A stretch of DNA of 64,000 nucleotides from Cupriavidus necator A5-1 (lineage in GTDB: Bacteria; Pseudomonadota; Gammaproteobacteria; Burkholderiales; Burkholderiaceae), in assembly GCF_000744095.1 (NCBI RefSeq), contig NZ_JQLI01000001.1, positions 2,666,001 through 2,730,000 on the forward strand, in the 5' to 3' direction. Below the pieces are notes generated by a model. The model was not told the origin of the DNA. It did no database searches and worked only from the letters and a program-made list of their open reading frames with translations. The translations under genes were made by a program, and so were the position numbers. Each line of letters starts with the position of its first letter. The first letter of the stretch is position 1. Below are positions 24,199 through 33,712 of the stretch, piece by piece.

Positions 24199-26517
24199 AT
24201 GGACGCAGGAAAGCAACTCGTGCATGCCCAAGAGGTCGGCATCAAGACCGGCCTGGTGCTCCAGAAACGGCTCAAGAATGCGCAGGAAGCCTTGAGCCGC
24301 CGCGTGCAGGCGGCTTCCGGGGACGGCGATATCGGCGAGACCGCCTCCGATGCGCTGTCCGGTGTCGATCCCATCAATGGCTTCGCCTACGCGGTGGACG
24401 CTGCGCAGCGCGCCATCCTCTTCTGGGACACGCTGCGCCAGCGCGGAAATCATTTTGTCGAGCACGCCGCCGAGGGCCTGAAGCCAGTCCTGCACTTCGA
24501 ATACGAGTTCATTCTCGACGGCCGCCAGTTCGAGCGGCCGGTGAATTACGCGCTGCTGCGCATCACGCCGCCCGCAGGCGTGACGGTGGACAACGGCCGC
24601 CGTCCCTATGTCATCATCGACCCGCGGGCCGGCCATGGTCCTGGCATTGGCGGCTTCAAGGACGATTCGCAGGTGGGCGTGGCGTTGCGCGCCGGCCACC
24701 CGGTCTACTTTGTCATCTTCTTCCGCGATCCTGAGCCTGGACAGACCCTGCTGGACGTCTGCGAAGCCGAACAGCGTTTCGTGCGCAAGGTACGGGCGCT
24801 GCATCCGGACAGCCCCAAGCCGGCCATCGTCGGCAACTGCCAGGGCGGCTGGGCGGCGATGATGCTGGCGGCGTCGAGCCCGGACGACACCGGCCCGATT
24901 GTCATCAATGGCGCGCCGATGTCCTACTGGAGCGGCGCCTGGAGCGAAGGTGAGGGCGATAACCCGATGCGCTACGCGGGCGGACTGCTCGGCGGTACCT
25001 GGCTGGCTTCGTTCACCGCCGACCTCGGCAACGGCAAGTTCGACGGCGCCCACCTGGTCCAGAACTTCGAGAACCTGAACCCGGCCAACAGCCTCTGGGA
25101 CAAGTACTACAACCTCTTCAACAAGGCCGACACCGAGCCACCGCGCTTCCTTGAATTCGAGCACTGGTGGGGCGGCTACTACCTGATGAACCGCGAAGAG
25201 ATCGAGTGGATCACCCGCAACCTCTTTGTCGGCAACAAGCTGTGGTCCGGGGATGTCAAGGACTCGGGCGGCCAGGGATTCGACCTGCGCCATATCAAGT
25301 CGCCGATCGTCCTGTTCGCCTCGATGGGCGACAACATCACCCCGCCGCAGCAAGCGTTCAACTGGGTGGTGGACCAGTACGCGAGCACCGAAGAGATCAA
25401 GGCGCGCGGGCAGGTCATCGTCGGCATGATGCACGAAAGCATCGGGCATCTCGGCATCTTCGTTTCAGGCAAGGTCGCCATGAAGGAGCATGCGCAGATC
25501 GTTTCGGTGCTGAAGACCATTGAGCTGATGCCGCCCGGCCTGTATGGCATGGTCATCACCGAGCGCAAGGAGAAGGACGAGCACGGCCAGAAGCAATATG
25601 ACGTCGCCTTCCACGAGTATCGGCTGGAAGATATTGCGGCGCGGCTCAATCGCTTCCAGCGCGTCGACGAAAGGCCGTTCGAGGCGGTGGCCGCATTGTC
25701 CGACTTCAACCAGCGGGCCTATGAACTGTTCGCACAGCCATTCGTGCAGGCAATGTCCAACGATATGTCGGCGCGCATGCTGCGCGCATTCCACCCGCTG
25801 CGGGTACAGAACTGGGCCCTCTCCGACATGAATCCATGGATGGCCTGGCTGGGCCCCGCCGCCGACGCGGTCAGGGCCAACCGGCAGACGCTCGCGGCGG
25901 ACAATCCGCTGCGCCGGCAGGAGCAGGCAGGTGCCGAAATGGTGAGCGCCATGCTGGACAACTATCGCGCGGTGCGAGACGCCATGACGGAAGCGTCCTT
26001 CTTCAACATCTACGCCAATATGTTCTGGCAGTATCTCGGCGACAAGGCCGAAACACGGCCTGGCGTGCCCGTGATTACCGAGCCCAGGGAGTTGCCGGAA
26101 GTCAAGCAAGCCCTGGCCGCCATCAGCGAAGGCGGCTATGTCGAGGCGCTCGCCCGCGTGGCCTTCCTGCTGACGCACAGCGGCGAACCGTTGCCGCTTT
26201 CGCGGCTCGAGTTACGCAAGGAACTGGTCGCCGACTATGCCGAATACCTGCCCGCGCTGGCGCCGGATGCGTGGCGCAGGATCCGGGGCGTGCAGGAGAT
26301 CATCGTGCAATACGCACCGGACCAGGCGCTCAAGACGCTGCCGGCATTGCTCAATGATCCGGCCGAGCGCGAGCGGCTCCTGACCTTGCTCGACAAGCTG
26401 TCCACCGATGAACACGTACTTGGCAGCCAGCCCACGCCTGAACAGGCGGCGATGCTGGCGCGCATCCGTGCCGCACTGGCGGGAAAGCCGGAGCGCATTC
26501 GCCGCGCGGCCGGGTGA
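24199..26517 (+). CDS. DUF3141 protein with PHA-synthase-like alpha/beta hydrolase domain
   Basis: A 772-residue cytoplasmic protein in two parts. Residues about 100-430 form an alpha/beta hydrolase with a PhaC-like box VGNCQGGWAAMM (Cys214), Asp378 in ASMGDNITPP and His417 in ESIGHLGIFVSG: the Cys-Asp-His order of PHA synthases. The remaining roughly 350 residues are the DUF3141 helical region (FNQRAYELFAQPFVQAMSNDM, WMAWLGPAADAVRANRQ, and a late helical repeat-like tail). ATG 24199 follows GAGGCGG; an earlier ATG at 24166 lacks such a site. Pta and AckA genes follow, an arrangement known for DUF3141 genes in other proteobacteria. The activity is unproven: polymerase, depolymerase/thiolase or acyltransferase are all possible. 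Confidence 0.82.
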   Translation: MDAGKQLVHAQEVGIKTGLVLQKRLKNAQEALSRRVQAASGDGDIGETASDALSGVDPINGFAYAVDAAQRAILFWDTLRQRGNHFVEHAAEGLKPVLHFEYEFILDGRQFERPVNYALLRITPPAGVTVDNGRRPYVIIDPRAGHGPGIGGFKDDSQVGVALRAGHPVYFVIFFRDPEPGQTLLDVCEAEQRFVRKVRALHPDSPKPAIVGNCQGGWAAMMLAASSPDDTGPIVINGAPMSYWSGAWSEGEGDNPMRYAGGLLGGTWLASFTADLGNGKFDGAHLVQNFENLNPANSLWDKYYNLFNKADTEPPRFLEFEHWWGGYYLMNREEIEWITRNLFVGNKLWSGDVKDSGGQGFDLRHIKSPIVLFASMGDNITPPQQAFNWVVDQYASTEEIKARGQVIVGMMHESIGHLGIFVSGKVAMKEHAQIVSVLKTIELMPPGLYGMVITERKEKDEHGQKQYDVAFHEYRLEDIAARLNRFQRVDERPFEAVAALSDFNQRAYELFAQPFVQAMSNDMSARMLRAFHPLRVQNWALSDMNPWMAWLGPAADAVRANRQTLAADNPLRRQEQAGAEMVSAMLDNYRAVRDAMTEASFFNIYANMFWQYLGDKAETRPGVPVITEPRELPEVKQALAAISEGGYVEALARVAFLLTHSGEPLPLSRLELRKELVADYAEYLPALAPDAWRRIRGVQEIIVQYAPDQALKTLPALLNDPAERERLLTLLDKLSTDEHVLGSQPTPEQAAMLARIRAALAGKPERIRRAAG

Positions 26518-26570
26518 CTGCGCAGCGCGTGTCCACGCCAATGCAAAAAACCGAAGCAGGAGGATGGTAG

Positions 26571-27509
26571 ATGGACAACAAGCACGAGAAGTACCAGCGC
26601 CTGATCGAGTATTGCCAGGCCATCCCGCCAACGCCGACCGCGGTGGCGCACCCGTGCGACCAGAGTTCACTGGAGGGGGCGGTCGAGGCTGCAAAAATGG
26701 GGCTGATCGCTCCCATCCTGGTCGGGCCGCGTGAGCGCATCGAAGCGACTGCGAAGGCCTTTGGCCTGGATATCAGCCCCTATCCGATCGTCGACGCGCC
26801 ACACAGCCACGCCGCCGCAGCGGCTGCGGTGGAACTGGTGCGCGAAGGCAAGGCCGAAGCGCTGATGAAGGGCAGCCTGCACACCGACGAGCTGATGGCA
26901 GCCGTGGTAAAGCGGGAGAGCGGCTTGCGCACCGACCGGCGCGTCAGCCATTGCTTCGTGATGGATGTGCCTGGCCATGAAGAGGCCTTGATCATCACCG
27001 ATGCCGCGGTCAATATCGCTCCCACGCTGGAGGAGAAGGCGGACATCCTGCAGAACGCAATCGATCTTGCCCATGCGCTGCAGATCAAGGAAGTCCGCGT
27101 GGCGGTGCTGTCGGCCATGGAAACCGTCAACCCGAAGGTGCCGTCAACCATCGAGGCCGCGGCGCTATGCAAGATGGTGGACCGCCACCAGATCACCGGC
27201 GCGCTCGTCGACGGACCGCTGGCCCTCGACAATGCCATCGACCTGGAGGCGGCGCGGATCAAGAAGATCGACTCCCCGGTGGCCGGCCGCGCCAACGTGC
27301 TGCTGGTGCCGGACCTGGAAGCCGGCAATATGCTGGCCAAGAGCCTGTCTTTCCTGGCTGGCGCCGACGCGGCCGGGATCGTGCTCGGTGCGCGGGTGCC
27401 GATCATTCTCACCAGCCGGGCCGATTCCGTGCCCACCCGGCTGGCGTCCTGCGCCGTTGCCGCCCTGGTGGCGAAAGCCAGGCGCGAGTCCGCAAAGGTA
27501 ATGGGGTAG
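26571..27509 (+). CDS. pta: Phosphate acetyl/butyryltransferase
   Basis: A 312-residue single-domain member of the PTA/PTB family, which swaps CoA for phosphate on an acyl group. It has AVAHPCDQSSLEGAVEAAKMG near residue 24-45, ALMKGSLHTDELM, MDVPGHEEALIITDAAVNI split across the active site, and VLLVPDLEAGNMLAKSLSFLAGADAAG near the end. It lacks the large N-terminal domains of E. coli Pta and the MaoC domain present in some homologues of this gene. A clear AGGAGG precedes the start. It lies 54 bases after the DUF3141 gene and four bases before ackA, so acyl-CoA could be turned to acyl-phosphate and then ATP. Acyl chain preference is not readable. Confidence 0.88.
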   Translation: MDNKHEKYQRLIEYCQAIPPTPTAVAHPCDQSSLEGAVEAAKMGLIAPILVGPRERIEATAKAFGLDISPYPIVDAPHSHAAAAAAVELVREGKAEALMKGSLHTDELMAAVVKRESGLRTDRRVSHCFVMDVPGHEEALIITDAAVNIAPTLEEKADILQNAIDLAHALQIKEVRVAVLSAMETVNPKVPSTIEAAALCKMVDRHQITGALVDGPLALDNAIDLEAARIKKIDSPVAGRANVLLVPDLEAGNMLAKSLSFLAGADAAGIVLGARVPIILTSRADSVPTRLASCAVAALVAKARRESAKVMG

Positions 27510-27513
27510 CGCC

Positions 27514-28689
27514 ATGGCCGACGTGATCCTGGTACTCAATGCGGGCTCATCCAGCATCAAATTCAGCGCCTTCGACGCCAGCGACGATGCGCTCCGGCTG
27601 GTCCTGCGCGGCAGCATCGACGGGCTCTACACATCGCCCGGCTTCCGTGCCATTGACGGGGCCGGCGACGAGGTCGAGGCGAAGCAGTGGGGCGACGGCA
27701 CCGAACTGGGACATGGCGGGGGCATCGCCTTTCTCGCCGATTTCCTGCGCAGTCATGGCGAAGGGCACCGGCTGATCGCGGTCGGGCACCGGGTTGTCCA
27801 TGGCGGTGTCCGCTTTACGCAGCCGGCGAAGATCACCACCGAGGTCATCGCGGGGCTGGCAGCCCTGAGCCCACTCGCGCCATTGCACCAGCCGCATAAC
27901 CTCAAGACCATCCAGATCCTGGCGCAGCAGCGCCCGGAGCTGCCGCAGGTGGCGTGCTTCGACACGGCGTTCCACAGCACCCAGCCGGATACCGCGCAGG
28001 CGTTCGCGCTGCCGGCTGAAGTGACCGGGCGCGGCGTGCGGCGCTATGGCTTTCACGGGCTGTCCTACGAGTACATAGCCAGCGTTCTGCCCGACGTGGA
28101 TGCCCAGGCCGCTGCGGGGCGCACCGTTGTCGCCCACCTGGGCAATGGCAGCAGCATGTGCGCACTGGTTGCAGGGCGCAGCGTTGCCAGCACGATGGGA
28201 TTCACGGCAGTGGATGGTCTGCCCATGGGCACGCGTTGCGGCAATCTGGATCCTGGGGTGATCCTGTACCTGATGGATGAACTGGGCATGGATGTCCGCG
28301 CCGTCGAGGACCTGATCTACCGCAAGTCCGGTCTGCTCGGTGTCTCGGGCATCTCGAGCGATATGCGCGCACTGCTTGCCAGCGACGATCCGCGTGCCCG
28401 CTTTGCGGTCGAGCTGTATGCCTACCGGATCGGGCGGGAACTCGGCTCGCTTGCGGCCGCCGCGCAAGGCCTGGACGCGCTGGTGTTTACCGCCGGCGTT
28501 GGCGAGCACGCCGTCCCGATACGGGAACAGGTGTGCCGGCAGGCACAATGGCTGGGCGTGGCACTGGACGCAAGCGCAAATGCAAGCGGCGGACCGAAAA
28601 TCAGCGCCCCGTCGAGCAAGGTCGCGGTGTGGGTGATCCCGACCAATGAAGAGCTCATGATCGCCAGGCATACCAGGGCGGCGCTCTGA
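27514..28689 (+). CDS. ackA: Acetate/propionate family kinase
   Basis: A 391-residue acyl-phosphate kinase of the ASKHA fold. Family motifs are LVLNAGSSSIKFSAF at residues 5-19, VGHRVVHGG, ACFDTAFHSTQP, RRYGFHGLSYEYI, AHLGNGSSMCALVAGRSV, STMGFTAVDGLPMGTRCGNL in sections, and FTAGVGEHAVPIREQV. It converts acyl-phosphate plus ADP to acid plus ATP, or the reverse. The start is four bases after the pta stop, so the two are translationally close and form an acyl-CoA to ATP module with the DUF3141 gene upstream. Confidence 0.92.
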   Translation: MADVILVLNAGSSSIKFSAFDASDDALRLVLRGSIDGLYTSPGFRAIDGAGDEVEAKQWGDGTELGHGGGIAFLADFLRSHGEGHRLIAVGHRVVHGGVRFTQPAKITTEVIAGLAALSPLAPLHQPHNLKTIQILAQQRPELPQVACFDTAFHSTQPDTAQAFALPAEVTGRGVRRYGFHGLSYEYIASVLPDVDAQAAAGRTVVAHLGNGSSMCALVAGRSVASTMGFTAVDGLPMGTRCGNLDPGVILYLMDELGMDVRAVEDLIYRKSGLLGVSGISSDMRALLASDDPRARFAVELYAYRIGRELGSLAAAAQGLDALVFTAGVGEHAVPIREQVCRQAQWLGVALDASANASGGPKISAPSSKVAVWVIPTNEELMIARHTRAAL

Positions 28690-28734
28690 ACGGGGCGCGT
28701 GTCGGTTTGAAGGGGACCGCGCGGGAGCATGTCG

Positions 28735-29763
28735 ATGGGACTTCTACGGTGGATGCGCCGGCGCGATGCGCGAGGCCATGCACACGACAAGCAAGAGATG
28801 GCCGAGCTGACGGAGCGCGTCACCCGGCTGAATCCGCGCTTGCGGCTGGTGTCGCGCTACCAGCAGCGGCTTCGGCCTGCGCTTGGGCAGGCGCTGGACT
28901 ATGTGCGCGAACTGGTCCAGGCGCTACCCGCCCCGCGCGAGGCCAGCCCGCAGGCATGGGGTACCGACCCCTGCATCCAGGCTTTCTTCGGCACGGCCCG
29001 TGACGTGCAGCTGGCCCTCAGCCGCTCTCCCGAACTGCGGGAGTTCTTCGCGCAGTCGCCAGATACGCCGCAGGCCTACGCAGTCCTTGGGATGGAGATG
29101 ACCGAGCGGCGCACGCTCGGCGTTGCGCTGGAAGGTGACGTCATGCGCACGGAAGTGCCGCAAACCACCATCAGTTTCGGCGATCACAAGGTCAGGATCA
29201 TCGCTTGCACCGAGGGCGCCCTGCGCGAGGAAATCGTGGGACGAATGTTCGATCAGCTCGCCATGGAAGGGCTGGCCCGTTCCGCTGCCGGCAAGTCGCG
29301 CCGTGACGTCCTCGAGCGCGAGCAGGCGCTGCTGGTGGCGCGCCTGAACCTGGCCCGGCGGCAAGGCACCGGCATGCGTTCGGTGTTTGGCGGCGATGGA
29401 GAAGCCACGCCCGGCGAGCAGGGCAGGTTGAGCGAGCAGGTTGCCGAGAACGAGCGCGAACTTGCGCAGCTTGGCCCCGAAACCGGGGCGCTTGAGCGTC
29501 AACTGGAATGCCTGGCCGAGGTACTCGCGGACGCGCGCTCTTGCTTTTCCCTCGAGAAAAGACACCTGCGGCTTAGTGCAATGAATGTGCTGCTCGCGCC
29601 GGACAGCACGGCGCCGGCACACGAGATCGACCTGCTCACCGCCCACGTTCCGGGCGATCCGCCACTGGTGCGATCCTTCGCGCTGGTACGCATTGCACGT
29701 GGCGACATGCTGCCGGCCACCGCGCTGCTCGATGAGGCGGAGCGCCTGCTTGGGGGGCTTTAA
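28735..29763 (+). CDS. Unknown protein following DUF3141-pta-ackA
   Basis: A 342-residue protein I do not recognise. It begins with a basic segment (MGLLRWMRRRD), then helical stretches (QEMAELTERVTRLNPRLRLV), a central compact region with alternating strands (LEGDVMRTEVPQTTISFGDH, then KVRIIACTEGALREEI), a probable coiled coil at about residues 190-265 (DVLEREQALLVARLNLAR and EQGRLSEQVAENERELAQLG), and a C-terminal region ending DEAERLLGGL. No signal peptide or membrane segment is visible. ATG 28735 lies seven bases after GGGAG; an ATG six bases earlier is possible. It starts 45 bases after ackA and is probably in the same operon. Confidence 0.7.
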   Translation: MGLLRWMRRRDARGHAHDKQEMAELTERVTRLNPRLRLVSRYQQRLRPALGQALDYVRELVQALPAPREASPQAWGTDPCIQAFFGTARDVQLALSRSPELREFFAQSPDTPQAYAVLGMEMTERRTLGVALEGDVMRTEVPQTTISFGDHKVRIIACTEGALREEIVGRMFDQLAMEGLARSAAGKSRRDVLEREQALLVARLNLARRQGTGMRSVFGGDGEATPGEQGRLSEQVAENERELAQLGPETGALERQLECLAEVLADARSCFSLEKRHLRLSAMNVLLAPDSTAPAHEIDLLTAHVPGDPPLVRSFALVRIARGDMLPATALLDEAERLLGGL

Positions 29764-29803
29764 GAACTCGGGAATTCGGGAAATATTGCACGTCAGCGTC
29801 GCC

Positions 29804-30754
29804 TTACCCGATCCCGAGCACGCGCCTGCGCGCGCCGTCGAACGCCGCGCCTTCCACCGCCAGCCACGCCTCGACCTCGGCCACCTGCGCAGTCTGTCGG
29901 TGTGCGCAGACGAAGTGGTATGACGCTTCGCTGGGCGCGTGGATGCCCCAGAGATCGACAAGCCGGCCCGATTCGATTTCCCCGAGCACCAGCGCCGAGC
30001 GTCCGATGGCAACGCCTTGCCCCGCCAGCGCGGCATGGATGGCCAGCTGCGACAGGTTGAATCGCTGGCCGTCCGATACGTCGGGCAGGGTCACGCCGGC
30101 ATGGCGCAGCCAGCACTGCCATTCATCGGACTCTCCGGCGCCGTCCCACGGGCTGACATCGTGCAACAGCATGCTGGCGCGCAGGCCGTCGGGCGAGCGT
30201 AGTTCGGGGTGTGCCGCCAGATAGGCGGGACTTGCAATCGGGATCAGCCATTCCTTGAGAAACAGGCGCGCCTTGAGGTCCTCGTAGCCGCCGGGATCAA
30301 AGCGCACGGCTGCCTCGGTGCCGTCGCGCATCATGCGCGAGCGGTCCAGTGCGTGGAACTCGCCGTAGACGCGCAGGCCGATGTCGGGGTGCTGCCGGAA
30401 GAAGTTGCCGAGCCGCGGCGTGAGCCAGGCCATGGCGAACGATGGCGAGCAGGACAGGGCGATGGGCTGCTTGTCCCCCGGCTTGCGCAGTTGCGTCAGC
30501 GTGCTCTCGATGGCCTGGAACGACTCGCGCAGCACGAGGCGCAGCCGCTCGCCTTCCGGCGTCAGCACGAGCGCGCGCGGCGTGCGCAGGAACAGGGGTC
30601 GGTCCAGCCACTGTTCGAGCTGCTTGACCTGCTGGCTGACCGCGCCCTGCGTCACGCACAGTTCGGCAGCCGCCTGCGTGAAGTTGCAATGGCGCGCGGC
30701 CGTCTCAAAACAGCGGAGCCATCCCAATAATGATGCAGAGAGCAAGTTTGCCAT
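29804..30754 (-). CDS. LysR family regulator, probable DsdC-like activator
   Basis: A 316-residue LysR-type regulator of the GcvA/DsdC-like group. The N-terminal helix-turn-helix is LRCFETAARHCNFTQAAAELCVTQGAVSQQVKQLE in residues 12-46. The effector domain shows ALSCSPSFAMAWLTPRLGNF, GTEAAVRFDPGGYEDL and LAGQGVAIGRSALVLGEI. ATG 30754 was preferred because the HTH then begins at the normal distance. It is divergent from the D-serine dehydratase gene with 93 bases between, so it most likely activates that gene in response to D-serine. That is inference from position; the symbol is left blank because the family is broad. Confidence 0.82.
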   Translation of the reverse strand: MANLLSASLLGWLRCFETAARHCNFTQAAAELCVTQGAVSQQVKQLEQWLDRPLFLRTPRALVLTPEGERLRLVLRESFQAIESTLTQLRKPGDKQPIALSCSPSFAMAWLTPRLGNFFRQHPDIGLRVYGEFHALDRSRMMRDGTEAAVRFDPGGYEDLKARLFLKEWLIPIASPAYLAAHPELRSPDGLRASMLLHDVSPWDGAGESDEWQCWLRHAGVTLPDVSDGQRFNLSQLAIHAALAGQGVAIGRSALVLGEIESGRLVDLWGIHAPSEASYHFVCAHRQTAQVAEVEAWLAVEGAAFDGARRRVLGIG

Positions 30755-30847
30755 TAGTATGACTAATAGATTGATCAGTACGAATGGTTTGTCACGGGCA
30801 GCGATCGGGGAAAGAATGCGCACATCTCCGTTCACGCCTCTTGTTCC

Positions 30848-32185
30848 ATGACAATCGATTCTTCCGCATTATCTTCGGACATGATCAAGGATATGCAGGC
30901 CGCCCAGCCTGTGTTCTGGGGCAATCCCCAGCGCAGCGAGGACCCGGCGCTCCAGACCGTGGTGGATGGGCACGGCATTAGTCTAGCTGATGTACGCGCC
31001 GCACAGGCGCGTTTTGACCGGTTCGCGCCGCTGCTGGCGCGGTTGTTCCCGGAGCTGGAGGAAAGCGAAGGGCATATCGAGTCGGCCTTGCTGCCCGCGC
31101 CGGCCATGCAACGCTCGCTCGGCTTGACTGCGTCGGCCGGTGTCCTCTGGATCAAGGCGGACCACAGCCTGCCTGTGGCCGGGTCGATCAAGGCCCGGGG
31201 CGGCGTTCACGAGGTACTCGAATTTGCCGAATCCCTGGCGCTCGAACATGGCCTGGTGACGCTAGACGGCGACTACGCCGCGCTGGCCGGGCCGGCGGCG
31301 CGAGCGCTGTTCGGCCAGTATCAGGTAGCGGTGGGCTCCACCGGCAACCTCGGCCTGAGCATTGGCGTGATGGCGTCGGCGCTGGGCTTCCGCGCCGCGG
31401 TACACATGTCTGCCGATGCCAAGGCCTGGAAAAAGGCACGGTTGCGGGCGCGCGGCGTGGAGGTGGTGGAGCATACCGGCGACTACGCGTCGGCCGTGGC
31501 GGCCGGGCGGCGCGAGGCCGATGCCGATCCGTACAGCTATTTCGTCGACGATGAGCGATCGTTGGCGCTGATGCTCGGCTACAGCGCGGCGGCACTGCAC
31601 CTGCAGCGCCAGCTCGATGCGGCAGGCGTGCGCGTGGATGCCGCGCATCCGCTGTTCGTCTATCTGCCGTGCGGGGTCGGCGGCGCGCCTGCCGGTATCG
31701 CTTTCGGCTTGCGCGAGTTATACGGGCCCCATTTCCATGCATTCTTCGCCGAGCCCACGCAGTCGCCGTGCTTCCTCGTGGAAATGCTGTCGCACGGGGC
31801 GTCGGTCTACGACTTCGGCCTTACGAACCGCACCGAGGCCGACGGCCTGGCCGTGTCCCAGGCATCGGAACTAGCCGCCGAGGCAATGCGTCCGCTGCTC
31901 GGGGGCGTCTACACCGTGGCTGACGACAGGCTGTTCGTCGACCTGCACCGCCTGCGCGAATCAGAGGGACTGCAGATCGAGCCGTCGGCTGCCGCCGGCT
32001 TCAGCGGGCCGGGCATGCTGACCGGCACCGACGCCGGCCGCACCTACCTGAAGCAACACGGTCTTGACCGGACGATGATGCAGGCCACGCACCTGGTGTG
32101 GACCACAGGCGGGCTGTTCGTCCCGCCGGAGGAGTATGCGCGCTTTGCCGGGCGCGGCGCGGCGCTGGCCGCATCGGGCCGTTGA
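30848..32185 (+). CDS. dsdA: D-serine dehydratase
   Basis: A 445-residue PLP enzyme of fold type II that deaminates D-serine to pyruvate and ammonia. The PLP lysine lies in [20 protein letters not shown] (Lys115). The phosphate-binding glycine region is [19 protein letters not shown], the dehydratase signature continues with [19 protein letters not shown], and [21 protein letters not shown] supplies another conserved glycine loop. Length matches E. coli DsdA (about 440). It lets the cell detoxify or use D-serine. The divergent LysR gene is the likely activator. No D-serine permease is adjacent, although an MHS-type transporter lies on the opposite strand just downstream. Confidence 0.93.
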   Translation: MTIDSSALSSDMIKDMQAAQPVFWGNPQRSEDPALQTVVDGHGISLADVRAAQARFDRFAPLLARLFPELEESEGHIESALLPAPAMQRSLGLTASAGVLWIKADHSLPVAGSIKARGGVHEVLEFAESLALEHGLVTLDGDYAALAGPAARALFGQYQVAVGSTGNLGLSIGVMASALGFRAAVHMSADAKAWKKARLRARGVEVVEHTGDYASAVAAGRREADADPYSYFVDDERSLALMLGYSAAALHLQRQLDAAGVRVDAAHPLFVYLPCGVGGAPAGIAFGLRELYGPHFHAFFAEPTQSPCFLVEMLSHGASVYDFGLTNRTEADGLAVSQASELAAEAMRPLLGGVYTVADDRLFVDLHRLRESEGLQIEPSAAAGFSGPGMLTGTDAGRTYLKQHGLDRTMMQATHLVWTTGGLFVPPEEYARFAGRGAALAASGR

Positions 32186-32258
32186 GTATTTGCCCCGCTT
32201 ATTTGCCCGCTTATTTGGCCCGATTTTTCCGACCTGCCAAGACGAGGGCGTTGCGCGA

Positions 32259-33578
32259 TCACAACTCCGGTGTACCGAGCGCGCGGCTGATCCGCAACGC
32301 CGCCAGCGTGGCAACCACGCCTGACATCAGGTACAGGCTGACCGCGACCAGGCCGAACAGCGACGACAAGCCCAGCGCCACCAACGGTGCAAAGGCAGCG
32401 CCGAACAGCCAGCCGAAGTCCGTGGTCAGCGCAGCCCCGGTATAGCGGAAACGGGGTTCGAAGTTCGACGTTACGACGCCGGCAGACTGCCCGTACGACA
32501 AGCCCAGCAGACCGAAGCCGACCAGGATGAACAGATCCTGGCCTACGGGGCCCCCATCGAGCAGCCACGGCGTCACCAGGCTGAAGACGCCGATCAGCAC
32601 GGCCATCGTCGCCAGCGTCTTGCGCCGGCCGACGCGGTCCGCGATCCACCCCGAGAGCAGCGTGCCGATGAACGCAATGAAGCCACCCACGATCTGGATG
32701 GCGAGCACATCGGAAATGTCCTGCGTCTGGTGCAGGATCACCCAGGACAGCGGGAACACCGTGACCAGGTGGAACAGCGCATAGCTGGCCAGCGCGGCAA
32801 ACGCGCCGAGAAAGATGTTGAACCCCTGCGCATTCACCATCTGCAGCGTGCTGATCGGCTCAAGCTCGTCTTCTTCCAGCAGCCGCGTGTATTCGTGGGT
32901 CACCACCAGGCGCAGCCTTGCAAACAGCGCCACGACGTTGATGGCGAAGGCCACGTAGAACGGATAGCGCCAGCCCCACTCGATAAACTCCTGCGGTGTC
33001 AGACTGGCATGCAGGAACAGGAACAGCGCACCGGCAACGATGAAACCGGTGGGCGCGCCGAGCTGGCCCACCATCGCGTACCACCCGCGCTTGTCCTGGG
33101 GCGCGTTGAGCGCCAGCAGCGACGGCAGCCCGTCCCACGATCCGCCAAAGGCAATGCCTTGCAGGACGCGGAACAGTGCCAGCAGGTAGATCGAGGTGGC
33201 ACCCAGCGAGGCGTACGACGGCAGGAAGGCAATTCCCACCGTGGCCGTGCCGAGCAGGAACAGCGACGCGGTCAGCTTGATACCGCGCCCCCAGCGCCGC
33301 TGGATGCGCATGAACAGCGCCGTGCCGAACGGCCGCGCGATAAACGCGAACGAGAAGATCGCGAAGCTGTAGAGCAGTCCCGCCAGCTCGCCCGCGAACG
33401 GAAAGTAGACCGTCGGGAAGACGAGCACGGAGGCAATGCCGTACACGAAGAAGTCGAAGTACTCGGAGGCGCGCCCGATCACCACGCCAGTGGCGATCTC
33501 CGCAGGAGCCACGTCATGGTGGCCAGGGGCCGGAGGTGCCGTGGGCGACGCGCGATGCTGGTGGGTCAGGCTGGCCAT
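32259..33578 (-). CDS. MHS family MFS transporter
   Basis: A 439-residue permease of the metabolite:H+ symporter group with 12 membrane segments. Signatures are GRASEYFDFFVYGIASVLVF in TM1, FIARPFGTALFMRIQRRWGR at the TM2-3 loop, and the second-half loop SGWIADRVGRRKT. Relatives take up organic acids, osmolytes or aromatic acids with protons. The first 25 residues are a Pro/His-rich soluble leader. It converges with dsdA (32185) with 73 bases between. The substrate cannot be assigned from the sequence. Confidence 0.88.
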   Translation of the reverse strand: MASLTHQHRASPTAPPAPGHHDVAPAEIATGVVIGRASEYFDFFVYGIASVLVFPTVYFPFAGELAGLLYSFAIFSFAFIARPFGTALFMRIQRRWGRGIKLTASLFLLGTATVGIAFLPSYASLGATSIYLLALFRVLQGIAFGGSWDGLPSLLALNAPQDKRGWYAMVGQLGAPTGFIVAGALFLFLHASLTPQEFIEWGWRYPFYVAFAINVVALFARLRLVVTHEYTRLLEEDELEPISTLQMVNAQGFNIFLGAFAALASYALFHLVTVFPLSWVILHQTQDISDVLAIQIVGGFIAFIGTLLSGWIADRVGRRKTLATMAVLIGVFSLVTPWLLDGGPVGQDLFILVGFGLLGLSYGQSAGVVTSNFEPRFRYTGAALTTDFGWLFGAAFAPLVALGLSSLFGLVAVSLYLMSGVVATLAALRISRALGTPEL

Positions 33579-33712
33579 CGTAGAGGCTCCTTATCGCCGA
33601 GTGCTTCTTTAAGTCACGCACTCACAAGAATAGCGCCTAAACTGCCATAGGTAATCGAAAGGTCGGTTCGTCGGTACATCACCGATATTCTTTTGACGCC
33701 ACTTCCGAGACC

